From: Dyella amyloliquefaciens
Lineage (GTDB): Bacteria > Pseudomonadota > Gammaproteobacteria > Xanthomonadales > Rhodanobacteraceae
Length of the DNA: 64,000 nucleotides
NCBI RefSeq assembly: GCF_004296575.1
Contig: NZ_SAYT01000006.1
Location: 124,001 to 188,000, forward strand
Direction: 5' to 3'
Every line of letters starts with the position of its first letter. The stretch's first letter is position 1. Made by a program: the position numbers and the translations under genes. Shown in pieces: positions 8,409 through 16,191 of this stretch. The notes below the pieces were generated by a model, which saw nothing but the letters and a program-made list of their open reading frames with translations, did no database searches and was not told the origin of the DNA.

Positions 8409-9365
8409 TTAGGCGCTGGTCGCCTGCTCGTAGTGCGCCATATGGCGGCTGAAGATCGGCCAGAACGGTTGGGGCTCGCGGCCCGCCAGGCGATCGGCCA
8501 GCACGTCCAGGTGTGTATGCCAGCCACCGCTGGTGCCGGCGATATCCGTGGGCGGCAGGCGGCTATGGGTAACCACCAGGCGCACCTGGTCACCTTGTGG
8601 CGTCAGCTCAAAACGGACTTCGGAAGGCTGGGCAGGGTTGCCCCAGGTAAAGCCGAGTAGCCGAGGCGGATCGCAGGCGGTGACCTGGTGCTGCGAGGTC
8701 ACGCCATCGGCGTGGTCCTTGAAGCGTTCCGGCGCGGGGACGGGACTGCGTGACAGCTCGATGTGGTGGAAATGCAGCTCGAAATGACTGCCTACACGCA
8801 TCTCCATCGTGCCGCTGGACAGCCATTGGCCCCGCTTCTCCGATTCGGTGAGATATGCCCATACGCGCTCGATGGGGCCGGGAAGCAGGCGTTCGAAACG
8901 GATCGTGTCCGCTGCCAACTGCTGGCGAGGCGGATGGTTGTGCAGGTTCTCGTCAAGATGGCCAAGGATCATGCCCCAGCCCTGCTGCGTGGCGTCGGCC
9001 CAGTCCGGCAGCACGTCCTCATGCGTCAGCACGAGTTCGCAGCCCTTGCCGACCGGCGAGATGTCGAGGGTCACGCGGGTGACGGCGGGGTCGTATTTCG
9101 GTACGGCGAAAGTGAACACGAGGCGCCGTGGGCGATCGATTTCCAGATACTCGCCGACATGCTCCACATCCTCGCCGTCGCGACGGGTGAAGCTGAAACG
9201 TCCGCCCACCCGCGGGTCGATGTCCACGTTGATCATTTCGCCGCTGTCGGTGGCGAACAGCCAGCGTCCCGCCGTGGCGGGATCGAGCCAGGCGTCGAAG
9301 ACGCGCTCGGCGCTGGCGTCGAAGCGTCGGGTGAGGCGTAGGGAACGGAGGGCTGTCGTGTTCAT
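8409..9365 (-). CDS. Two-domain SRPBCC (AHSA1-like) protein
   Basis: 318 residues that look like two START/AHSA1 domains in tandem. Domain 1 is about residues 5-145 (LTRRFDASAERVFDAWLDPA to LDENLHN). Domain 2 is about 155-310 (IRFERLLPGPIERVWAYLTE to LDVLADRLAGREP). AHSA1-like proteins form a hydrophobic cup for small ligands; most members are about 150 residues, so this is a fusion. The gene overlaps the upstream ArsR-family regulator by 4 bp, a common pairing in which the regulator controls the SRPBCC gene. The ligand is unknown. Confidence 0.85.
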   Translation of the reverse strand: MNTTALRSLRLTRRFDASAERVFDAWLDPATAGRWLFATDSGEMINVDIDPRVGGRFSFTRRDGEDVEHVGEYLEIDRPRRLVFTFAVPKYDPAVTRVTLDISPVGKGCELVLTHEDVLPDWADATQQGWGMILGHLDENLHNHPPRQQLAADTIRFERLLPGPIERVWAYLTESEKRGQWLSSGTMEMRVGSHFELHFHHIELSRSPVPAPERFKDHADGVTSQHQVTACDPPRLLGFTWGNPAQPSEVRFELTPQGDQVRLVVTHSRLPPTDIAGTSGGWHTHLDVLADRLAGREPQPFWPIFSRHMAHYEQATSA

Positions 9366-9730
9366 CGCGGCTTACCTTTGCTTGGGGTTGGGGCCTTGGC
9401 GAGATCCTCGGCCTTGAGCAGGGCATCCAGCGCATCGAGCTGGCGATTCCAGAACTGCTCGTAGAAACGCAGCCATTCGTCGGCAGCGGCCAGTGGTGCG
9501 GGATCCAGCCGGCAGACATGCGTCCGCCCCTGGATGACACGCCGCACCAGACCCGCCCGTTCCAGCACCTTCACGTGCTTGGAGGCGGCGGCCAGCGACA
9601 TGTCGAAGGGCGCGGCCAGCTCCCCGATGTTGCGCTCGCCCTCGGCGAGCCGACGCAGCATGGCGCGACGCGTGGGGTCGGTGAGCGCCTGGAATACGGC
9701 GTCGAGCGGGAGGGCTTGAGATTCAACCAT
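9362..9730 (-). CDS. ArsR-family winged-helix repressor
   Basis: 122 residues. The HTH core reads ALTDPTRRAMLRRLAEGERN followed by IGELAAPFDMSLAAASKHVK, with the wing LVRRVIQGRTHVCRLDP; this is a standard ArsR/SmtB fold. No Cys-rich metal site is present, so it belongs with the non-metal ArsR proteins paired with SRPBCC genes. It is translationally coupled to the SRPBCC gene (ATGA). A perfect palindrome covers its own start codon and a second lies 40 bp further upstream, which suggests autorepression. Confidence 0.9.
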   Translation of the reverse strand: MVESQALPLDAVFQALTDPTRRAMLRRLAEGERNIGELAAPFDMSLAAASKHVKVLERAGLVRRVIQGRTHVCRLDPAPLAAADEWLRFYEQFWNRQLDALDALLKAEDLAKAPTPSKGKPR

Positions 9731-9780
9731 AAGGTTGAATATCTACTCGTGCCCGATGAAAGTCAACCATTCGGTTAAAT
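9721..9780. promoter_or_regulatory. Tandem palindromic operators of the ArsR-type regulator
   Basis: Operator 1 (9721-9740) is ATTCAACC-ATAA-GGTTGAAT, a perfect dyad that includes the regulator's ATG. Operator 2 (9761-9780) repeats the pattern as TCAACC-ATTC-GGTTAA. The centres are 40 bp apart, about four helical turns. Operator 2 lies just upstream of the divergent small gene and may control it as well. Binding by the adjacent ArsR protein is inferred from position. Confidence 0.7.
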
Positions 9781-9829
9781 GATGGTGTGGGCGCAGCCGC
9801 TAGAATCCACAGACTTTCAGGAGTACGCG

Positions 9830-10009
9830 ATGCAGCACACGCCCTCGACCGATACCGTGGTGCCCGGCGACACCAGCGAGATCACCGTGCCGCCGACCGC
9901 CATGCGCCATCCGGCGCACAGCGTGGTGGACAACATCGATATCGCCGGTCACGACGAAGTGGATCACGAGTCCGCCTTGCGCGACTCGACCTTGCGCGTA
10001 CCGCGTTGA
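9830..10009 (+). CDS. Hypothetical 59-residue protein
   Basis: 59 residues from the ATG at 9830, chosen because AGGAG lies 7 bp upstream; a longer read-through start at 9779 has no such site. The protein is acidic and polar, with TPSTDTVVPGDTSEITVPPT and DNIDIAGHDEVDHESAL, no signal peptide and no membrane segment. It resembles no family I recognise. TAGAAT at 9801-9806 could be a -10 box. It is divergent from the ArsR regulator, whose second operator precedes it, and convergent with the AgaR-like gene. A likely real but uncharacterised small gene. Confidence 0.6.
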   Translation: MQHTPSTDTVVPGDTSEITVPPTAMRHPAHSVVDNIDIAGHDEVDHESALRDSTLRVPR

Positions 10010-10015
10010 GGGTTG

Positions 10016-10033
10016 GCGGGCCGGGCGGCCCGC
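10016..10033. terminator. Hairpin between convergent genes
   Basis: GCGGGCC and GGCCCGC form a 7-bp stem with a 4-nt loop, in the 27-bp gap between the 59-residue gene and the convergent AgaR-like gene. It could end transcription from both sides; no long T-tract is present. Confidence 0.45.
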
Positions 10034-10036
10034 GCG

Positions 10037-10846
10037 TTACACCAGCTGCGTCTTCACGCCCTTGGCTTCCAGCGCCTGCACGTATTCGGCAGGCGCGGCG
10101 GTATCACTGATCACCAGGTCCAGATCGCTGACCGGCGCGATCACCGACAGGCTGCGCTGGCCGAACTTGCTGGCGTCCAGCACCGCGACGGCCTGGCGCG
10201 AGACGCGGATCATCAGCGCGTTGAGTGAGGCCTCCAGCGGATCGGGCGTGGTCACGCCCACGTCCGGATCCAGCCCATCTACGCCGAGGAACAGGCGATC
10301 CGCGGAAAGGCGGGACAGCGCCTGCTCGGCGTCCGGTCCGGCCAGCGAATAGGACGTCTGGCGTAGCAGGCCGCCCAGCATCATCACGCGCACAGACGGC
10401 AGGCCCGACAGCTCCATCGCGATGTTCAGCGCGTTGGTGATCACCGTGAGCGAGGTCCATTTCTGCTGGCGCAGCTGCCGTGCGATCTCGACCGTGGTGG
10501 AGCCGGAATCCAGGATGATGGTCTCGCCGTCCTGCACCAGCTGCGCCGCAGCCTGGCCGATGCGCCGCTTCTGCGCGTGATGGCGGGTTTCCTTGATGTT
10601 GAGCGGCGTGTCCAGCGCCGTGGGCGCGGCGGGCAGGGCGCCGCCGTGCGAGCGGCTGATCGCGCCCGCGCGGTCCAGTGCCTCGAGGTCGGCGCGGATG
10701 GTGACGGCGGAGATGTCGAACAGCGCCACCAGCTCGTCGACGGTGACGCGGCCCTGCTGGTTCACCATCTCCACGATGCGGCGCCGGCGCTCTTCCACCA
10801 GCAACTTGGGCGGCGGAGGCAGGGCGACCTTGCGTCGTGGGGTCAT
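10037..10846 (-). CDS. agaR: DeoR/AgaR-family transcriptional repressor
   Basis: 269 residues. The N-terminal DeoR winged helix covers about residues 15-75 (RRRRIVEMVNQQGRVTVDEL, then FDISAVTIRADLEALDRAGA and SHGGAL). The C-terminal sugar-phosphate sensor has LDSGSTTVEIARQL, the VITNALNIAMEL segment and FLGVDGLDPDVGVTTPD, typical of DeoRC. This set is characteristic of AgaR, which represses N-acetylgalactosamine use until a sugar phosphate binds. It overlaps the amidohydrolase gene by 4 bp in the minus-strand arm of the amino-sugar island. TTTC-rich sites resembling the E. coli AgaR operator occur at three promoters nearby. Confidence 0.9.
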   Translation of the reverse strand: MTPRRKVALPPPPKLLVEERRRRIVEMVNQQGRVTVDELVALFDISAVTIRADLEALDRAGAISRSHGGALPAAPTALDTPLNIKETRHHAQKRRIGQAAAQLVQDGETIILDSGSTTVEIARQLRQQKWTSLTVITNALNIAMELSGLPSVRVMMLGGLLRQTSYSLAGPDAEQALSRLSADRLFLGVDGLDPDVGVTTPDPLEASLNALMIRVSRQAVAVLDASKFGQRSLSVIAPVSDLDLVISDTAAPAEYVQALEAKGVKTQLV

Positions 10847-12102
10847 GGATCCATTCCTAGGAGTCGGGCGGCGTTGTCGTGGTACAGCTTGCGCAGTATC
10901 TCGCGCGGCAGGCCAACGCCATAGATCGACCAGCGCCCCTGCGGCGGTACGGCGGCAGGAGCGTAATCGAAGTATTCGTCCTCTGTCTCCAGGAAACGGT
11001 AGTAGATCTCGTAGAGCTCATCGCCCAGCAGCTGCTGGGGGACATCGTTGCCATAGGGCGCGGGCACCGCGTCGGTGCCGAACAGGATGCGGTCCTGGTA
11101 GCGCTCGAAGAAGCGGCGCGCCATGCGCGGCTGGCGCCCCAGCTCGCTGATGCGCGCGCTGATGTCCACCTGCACGTTGGGATGGCGATCCATGCAACTT
11201 GCGATGGCGGCGAGGTCTTCGGCCTGGTTGCCGACGTGCATCAACACGAAGGTGGTATTGGGATGGCGAGCGATCACGCGGTCGCGAGCCCGGAGCAGGT
11301 CGCGATGGCTGGGATACTCCGGGCCGTAGAACGACCAGTCCGGATGCTTGGAAAGCTCCTCGTAGCGCTCGTTGGTGCTGTCGCCGGGCAGGAAGAACGC
11401 TTCCGGGTCGGAAGTGTGGATGAACACCGGCATCTTCAGCGCCGCGCAGGTTTCCCACATCGGATCGAAGCGCGCATCGTCCACGCCCACCAGCTCGCCC
11501 TGGTCGATGCCCTCGCGCAGATACAGCCCCAACGTCTTCAGCAGCTTCAGTCCGGCTGCGCCGATGCGATGGGCGTGCTCGATCGCCTCGGCCTGCAGGC
11601 GCGAGTAGTCGGTTTCGGCGAACAGCGCGAACGAAGGCTCCGTCATGGTGCGGAAGCGTCCCGGTGCCACGGCATCGAAGCGCGCGATGGTTTCCTCCAA
11701 CCCGCGGCCGGTGCCACCGGTGAGGTTGACCATGGTGCGGATGCCCTTGCGATCCATCAACGGCAGCAGCTCGGCGGGATCGGCGAAGTAACTCATCGCC
11801 TCGCCCAGCGACACGCCGCTGCGCGTTTCACTCATCCAGCTCAGGTGCGTGTGCACGTCGATCACCGGAAAGGCCGGTTTCTCGATGCGTGTCACCGGCA
11901 CGTGCAGCATGCTGCGCGGCTGGAACTCGCTGAGCTGAAGGTGCTCGCCTTGCGGTGCGGCCGCGGTTTGCAGCGGATTCTTGCTGCTGCCGCCGCCAAG
12001 CATCGGCGGCGCGCAGCAACCGCAGCCGGTGCGCGTGGCAGTGAGGGTGTGGCGGCGCTCGGGGTCGAAGCGCCGCCGGTCGCGTGGGGTCGCGCGCAGC
12101 AT
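10843..12102 (-). CDS. Amidohydrolase-superfamily enzyme (Amidohydro_2/ACMSD-like) of the amino-sugar operon
   Basis: 419 residues from the ATG at 12102, supported by AGGA 8 bp upstream and by lying 15 bp past the aldolase stop; the frame is open further upstream inside the aldolase gene. The metal-binding start is VIDVHTHLSW. Later landmarks are HTSDPEAFF, VLMHVGNQAEDL and ILFGTDAVPAPYG, the order seen in metal-dependent TIM-barrel hydrolases of the PF04909 type rather than NagA/AgaA. A Cys/Gly-rich stretch (GCGCCAPPMLGGG) near residues 26-38 is odd. In this operon the step lacking an obvious enzyme is deacetylation of N-acetylgalactosamine 6-phosphate, so it may fill that role; a lactonase is also possible. 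Confidence 0.8.
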   Translation of the reverse strand: MLRATPRDRRRFDPERRHTLTATRTGCGCCAPPMLGGGSSKNPLQTAAAPQGEHLQLSEFQPRSMLHVPVTRIEKPAFPVIDVHTHLSWMSETRSGVSLGEAMSYFADPAELLPLMDRKGIRTMVNLTGGTGRGLEETIARFDAVAPGRFRTMTEPSFALFAETDYSRLQAEAIEHAHRIGAAGLKLLKTLGLYLREGIDQGELVGVDDARFDPMWETCAALKMPVFIHTSDPEAFFLPGDSTNERYEELSKHPDWSFYGPEYPSHRDLLRARDRVIARHPNTTFVLMHVGNQAEDLAAIASCMDRHPNVQVDISARISELGRQPRMARRFFERYQDRILFGTDAVPAPYGNDVPQQLLGDELYEIYYRFLETEDEYFDYAPAAVPPQGRWSIYGVGLPREILRKLYHDNAARLLGMDP

Positions 12103-12116
12103 CGTCACGTCCTGCG

Positions 12117-13034
12117 TCAGCGCGGGTAGCGCGCCATGATGTCGTGCGCCTGGCGGGTCAGCGCGACCGCCTGGTCGAACGGACGCAGCCACATGTTGCG
12201 GCCGAACATCACGCCGCTGGCGCCGCTCTGCATATAGAACTCCACCTTGCGCAGCACGGCCTCGTCGTCGTCGTTCTTCTCACCGCCGGAGAACAGCACC
12301 ATCGTGCGGCCGGCCGAACGCACCACGCGCGCGCAGCGGGCGCCAGCGTCTTCCTGCAGCTTGTCGTACGGCGCCGGCACGTTGGCCACGCTGTCGTTGG
12401 GCTCGTGCAGCTTCACGATGTCCGCGCCCAGCTCCAGTGCCACGCGTGCCGCGTAATCCTGCGCGAACAGCGTGTTGGTGCCGCCCTTGGCGTTGACTGC
12501 GCTGCCGCGTGGATACGACCACAGCACCAGCGGCATGCCGAAGCGCTCGCAATCCTGGCGCACCTTTTCGAACTGGCGGAACTCGTCGTGCTGGCGCGGC
12601 GAACCCACGTACATGGTGTAGCCCACCGCATCCGCACCCAGGCGCACCGCGTCTTCCACGGACGCAAACAGCGGCGAGGTGGCGTCCGCATCGCTGGGGA
12701 TATTGGTCTTGCCATTGAGCTTGAGGATCAGCGGCACGCGGCCGCAGTACTCGGTCATGTACTTCTCGGCCAGGCCAATGCCCAGCGCGATGGCGGAAAA
12801 GCCGCCGGCCTCCGCGAGCTCGAACTGATAGCTCGGATCAACAGCCGGCGGATGGGGAAAGAAATCGGTCGGACCGTGTTCCAGGCCCTGGTCCAGCGGC
12901 AACACCAGCAACGAGCCGTTGCGCGGGCCGCTGCCGTACAGCAGGCGCCACAGGCGGGTGCGCTTGCCATGCGAGAGGGGCAACGAAGCCAGCTTGCTGG
13001 AGGAAAACGAAGGCGCTTGCAAGTTGTGTTTCAT
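12117..13034 (-). CDS. Class I fructose/tagatose-bisphosphate aldolase (DhnA/FbaB/LsrF-like)
   Basis: 305 residues. Motifs of the archaeal-type class I aldolase are visible: VLPLDQGLEHGPTDFF near 43-58, LILKLNGKTNIPSD near 100, and GADIVKLHEPND near 206, holding the candidate Schiff-base Lys. FSGGEKNDDD and GVMFGRNMW form the phosphate-binding part. In this operon it probably splits tagatose 1,6-bisphosphate into dihydroxyacetone phosphate and glyceraldehyde 3-phosphate, replacing the zinc-dependent class II enzymes of E. coli aga/gat operons. A glycolytic or LsrF-like thiolase role is the alternative. It is the first gene of the minus-strand arm, divergent from the SIS gene across a 58-bp promoter. 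Confidence 0.85.
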   Translation of the reverse strand: MKHNLQAPSFSSSKLASLPLSHGKRTRLWRLLYGSGPRNGSLLVLPLDQGLEHGPTDFFPHPPAVDPSYQFELAEAGGFSAIALGIGLAEKYMTEYCGRVPLILKLNGKTNIPSDADATSPLFASVEDAVRLGADAVGYTMYVGSPRQHDEFRQFEKVRQDCERFGMPLVLWSYPRGSAVNAKGGTNTLFAQDYAARVALELGADIVKLHEPNDSVANVPAPYDKLQEDAGARCARVVRSAGRTMVLFSGGEKNDDDEAVLRKVEFYMQSGASGVMFGRNMWLRPFDQAVALTRQAHDIMARYPR

Positions 13035-13055
13035 TTCGAATACCGTGGTATTGAG

Positions 13056-13090
13056 GTTTCGTTAGATTTCGTTTTACATCATATTTCATC
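13056..13090. promoter_or_regulatory. Putative AgaR operator in the divergent promoter
   Basis: TTTCGTTAGA at 13057 is followed directly by TTTCGTTTTA at 13067, a 10-bp direct repeat, and another TTTC lies at 13084. This resembles the published E. coli AgaR site pattern (TTTC, then TTT and TTTY blocks one helical turn apart). It lies between the aldolase and SIS-domain genes, so one bound repressor could control both arms. Inferred from sequence similarity only. Confidence 0.6.
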
Positions 13091-13092
13091 AG

Positions 13093-14298
13093 ATGACCAT
13101 GCCTGTCAAACACGCCACGAACATTTCGATGCTGGAATCCCTGCAGACCGCCCCTGCTGCCGAACAGCAGCGACTGGGCTATGCGGACACGCTGCGCGAG
13201 ATCCTCCAGCAGCCGGTTACCTGGCGTGACACGGCCGCGCGCCTTGCCGATGCGGGCACGCGCTCGATGCTGAAATCGCTGCTGGCCGCGCAACCCGCGC
13301 ACATCGTGCTGACCGGCTCGGGCAGCTCGGTCTACGTGGGCGAGTGCGTGGCGCCGGTGCTGCAGGCGGCGCTGGGCATTCCTTGCATTGCGATTCCCGC
13401 GGGTACCTTGCTGACTTCGCGCCGCGGCGTATTGCCAGCGGGACGCGGCCTGCTTGTATCGATCGCACGTTCGGGCGACAGCCCGGAGAGCACAGGCGTG
13501 GTCGACCAGGTACTCGCTGCGGAACCCGGTTATGCGCATCTCGCCGTGACCTGCAATGCGCAGGGCAAGCTGGCGACGCGTTACCGCGACGAGCCGCGCA
13601 TGCATGTGCTGCAGCTGGACGAGCGCACCAACGACCGCAGCCTGGTGATGACCAGCAGCTTCACCAACCTGCTGTTGGGTTGCAGTGGCCTCCGCCATGG
13701 CGCATCGAGCGAAGGCGACGCACGCCTGGCGGATGCGGCAGCGGCTGTCGCCGGCCAGGTATTCGCGCGCTACGGCGATGCACTGGCGAATGCCGCGGCG
13801 ACCGACGTACCGGCTGCTGTTTATCTCGGCAGCGGCGCGGCGCTGGGTGCGGCACGCGAATCGGCCCTCAAGATGCTGGAAATGTCCGGCGGCGCCGTAC
13901 GCGTGTTGCCCGAAACCTTCCTCGGCCTGCGCCATGGTCCGATGTCGTGGCTGGACGAGCACTGCCTGGTCGCCGCCTTCCTCTCGGGCGAGCCTGGTGT
14001 ACGCGGTTACGAATACGACCTGCTGCGCGAACTCAATCGCAAGAACCTCGGCGGCACGCGCGTCGTGGTCGGCGAGTCCATTCCCGACGACGTGGTCGGG
14101 CCTCGGGGCATCGCCATCGACCTGCCGGGCCTGTACGCGCTGGAGGAAGCGCAGCAGCAGATGATCCACGTCGTCGTGGGCCAGTTGCTGGCGTTCTTCC
14201 GCTGCCTGGCGCTGCAACAGCGGCCTGATGCGCCCTCGCAGGGCGTGCTCACGCGTGTGGTGGAGTCGTTCGTGATCCACGCGGAGGGCGACGCATGA
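13093..14298 (+). CDS. agaS: AgaS-type SIS-domain sugar isomerase/deaminase
   Basis: 401 residues (ATG 13093; a second ATG at 13099 is equally possible). Two SIS domains are visible. The first, about residues 55-190, has HIVLTGSGSSVYVGECVAP and VSIARSGDSPESTGVVDQ. The second, about 225-370, has [20 protein letters not shown]. AgaS family enzymes convert galactosamine 6-phosphate to tagatose 6-phosphate with release of ammonia. The gene heads the plus-strand arm, overlaps the next PfkB kinase by 4 bp, and is preceded by AgaR-like sites. GlmS-like glucosamine deaminase activity is the alternative. Confidence 0.9.
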   Translation: MTMPVKHATNISMLESLQTAPAAEQQRLGYADTLREILQQPVTWRDTAARLADAGTRSMLKSLLAAQPAHIVLTGSGSSVYVGECVAPVLQAALGIPCIAIPAGTLLTSRRGVLPAGRGLLVSIARSGDSPESTGVVDQVLAAEPGYAHLAVTCNAQGKLATRYRDEPRMHVLQLDERTNDRSLVMTSSFTNLLLGCSGLRHGASSEGDARLADAAAAVAGQVFARYGDALANAAATDVPAAVYLGSGAALGAARESALKMLEMSGGAVRVLPETFLGLRHGPMSWLDEHCLVAAFLSGEPGVRGYEYDLLRELNRKNLGGTRVVVGESIPDDVVGPRGIAIDLPGLYALEEAQQQMIHVVVGQLLAFFRCLALQQRPDAPSQGVLTRVVESFVIHAEGDA

Positions 14299-15221
14299 AA
14301 CCCGTGCTGGTCGCCGGCGAGATCAATGCGGACCTGGTATTTACCGGATGCAACGAACTGCCGGCGTTCGGCCGTGAAGTGCTGGTGGATGGCTTCCGTC
14401 AGGGGCCAGGCAGCTCGTCAATGATCTGCGCGATGGGCATGGCGAAGCTGGGCGACGGCGTGCTGTTCGCCGGTGTCGCGGGGCAGGACAGCTGGGGCGA
14501 TTACTGCGTCGATGCACTGCGCACCGCGGGCATCGATACTCGTGCCGTGCGTCGTGATGCAAGCTTGCGCACGGGCCTGACGGTGGCGTTGTCGGCGGCG
14601 CACGACCGCGCGCTGGTCACCTATCCCGGTGCCATTGCCGCGTTGCGTGAGGAAGACATCAACGATGACCTGCTGAAGCAGGCTGGTCATCTGCACGTTT
14701 CCTCCTACTACCTGCAGCAGGCGCTGCAACCCGGGTTGGGCGCCTTGCTTGTGCGTGCTCGCGTGTGCGGCGTCACCACGTCGCTCGATCCCGGCTTTGA
14801 TCCGGCGCAGAAGTGGGGCAGCGAGTTGCGCGAGCTGCTGCCATTGCTCGATGTCTTCCTGCCGAATGCCTCGGAGGCCTGCGCGATCAGCGGCGCTTCC
14901 ACGCCTCAACAGGCGCTGCGGGCGTTTGCGAACGGCGTGACCCGCACGGTGATCAAGTGCGGCGCCGACGGTGCCATCGCGCTGGACGGCGACGGCCAGG
15001 TGGTGTCGGTGCCGGCGATTCGCGTGGATGCAGTCGACAGCACCGGGGCGGGCGATTCGTTCGATGCCGGCTTCCTGCATGCGTGGCGACGCACCTTGCC
15101 GTTGCGTGAATGCCTGCGCTGGGGCGCCGCATGCGGTGGGCTTTCGACGCGCGGCGTCGGTGGTACGGCGACGCAGGCGGACGAAGCCGATGTACGGCGC
15201 CTGCTGGCGGAACCCGCATGA
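14295..15221 (+). CDS. PfkB-family sugar kinase (candidate N-acetylgalactosamine kinase)
   Basis: 308 residues. Ribokinase-fold landmarks are the N-terminal VLVAGEINADLVF, the substrate-loop FRQGPGSSSMICAMGMAKLG (where ribokinases have a GG-N-A motif), and the C-terminal anion-hole motif DSTGAGDSFDAGFLHAW with catalytic Asp. It is followed with a 4-bp overlap by a second PfkB kinase. Two kinases suit a PTS-free route in which one phosphorylates the free amino sugar and the other tagatose 6-phosphate; this gene is assigned to the first step by elimination, not by a specific motif. Confidence 0.85.
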   Translation: MKPVLVAGEINADLVFTGCNELPAFGREVLVDGFRQGPGSSSMICAMGMAKLGDGVLFAGVAGQDSWGDYCVDALRTAGIDTRAVRRDASLRTGLTVALSAAHDRALVTYPGAIAALREEDINDDLLKQAGHLHVSSYYLQQALQPGLGALLVRARVCGVTTSLDPGFDPAQKWGSELRELLPLLDVFLPNASEACAISGASTPQQALRAFANGVTRTVIKCGADGAIALDGDGQVVSVPAIRVDAVDSTGAGDSFDAGFLHAWRRTLPLRECLRWGAACGGLSTRGVGGTATQADEADVRRLLAEPA

Positions 15222-16150
15222 TCACTGTCGCCGGGTTCAACACTGCGATCGATCATCTGTTCCTGCTCGATGCCTTGGTGCCAGGCACCGTACAGCGCGC
15301 CTCGCGCGCGGAGCTGTATCCCGGCGGCAAAGGCCTGCATGTGGCGCAGACCATTGCGGCGCTGGGCGAGCGCGTGCAGCTGGTGGGGCTCACCGACGCC
15401 GCGCATCGCAACCTGATCACGCGCCGCATGGCGGAGCGCGGCGTGCTGTTCCATGGCGTCGAGATCGATCAACCGCTGCGCACCTGCATTGCGGTGCGCG
15501 AGCGCGAGGGGCGCTTTACCGAGCTGCTCAGCCCGGGCCCGAACGTGCCTGCGGCCACCCGCGAGCAACTGCTGCGAACCTGGTCGCGTTGTGCGGAAGA
15601 GAGCGAACTGCTGGTGATGTCCGGCAGCCTGCCGCGCGGTTTCGATGCGGATACCTATGCACTGATGGTGCGGCAAGCCACAGCGGCTGGCATGCGCTGC
15701 CTGGTCGATGCCAGCGGCGAGGCCCTGCGACAGGCAGCGGATTCCCATGCATGGCTGCTCAAGCCCAATCGTGATGAAGCTTCCGATCTCGCTGGCTGCC
15801 CGGTGCGCACGCTGAGCGATGCGGCCGACGTGGTGCGCGCGCTGCATGCGCAGGGCATCGCGCAACCGGTGGTGACGCTGGGCGCGGAGGGCGCCGTGGG
15901 GTTCGATGGACGTACGGCCTGGCATGCCTCGGTCACCCTGGCGCACAGCACCAACACCGTGGGCTCGGGCGACTGCCTGCTGGCTGGCCTCACCGTTGCC
16001 CTCAAGCGCGGCGAACCGCTGGAAGCGGCGTTGCGCCTTGGCGTGGCTTGTGGCGCAGCGAATGCCATGGATGAAGAAACCGGCTACGTGCGGCGCGAGT
16101 GCGTTGACGCGCTGCTCGGCCAGGTGCGTGTACGAAGGTTGGACGGCTGA
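15218..16150 (+). CDS. LacC/FruK-type sugar-phosphate kinase (candidate tagatose-6-phosphate kinase)
   Basis: 310 residues from the ATG at 15218, which overlaps the preceding stop (ATGA). Typical 1-phosphofructokinase/LacC features are ITVAGFNTAIDHLFLLD at the N-terminus, YPGGKGLHVAQTIAALGERV, LVMSGSLPRGFDAD, WLLKPNRDEA and the C-terminal NTVGSGDCLLAGL with the catalytic Asp. The N-terminal hexose-phosphate-type signature suggests a phosphosugar substrate, so tagatose 6-phosphate to 1,6-bisphosphate is the best fit in this operon. Confidence 0.87.
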   Translation: MITVAGFNTAIDHLFLLDALVPGTVQRASRAELYPGGKGLHVAQTIAALGERVQLVGLTDAAHRNLITRRMAERGVLFHGVEIDQPLRTCIAVREREGRFTELLSPGPNVPAATREQLLRTWSRCAEESELLVMSGSLPRGFDADTYALMVRQATAAGMRCLVDASGEALRQAADSHAWLLKPNRDEASDLAGCPVRTLSDAADVVRALHAQGIAQPVVTLGAEGAVGFDGRTAWHASVTLAHSTNTVGSGDCLLAGLTVALKRGEPLEAALRLGVACGAANAMDEETGYVRRECVDALLGQVRVRRLDG

Positions 16151-16191
16151 CGCAGCCACAGAACAAACACGGCCGCGGGAAGCCGAGGCCT

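Noticed and set aside
12838-14280. 480-codon minus-strand frame opposite agaS
   Set aside because: Overlaps two real genes and their promoter; low-complexity Arg/His/Gln composition.
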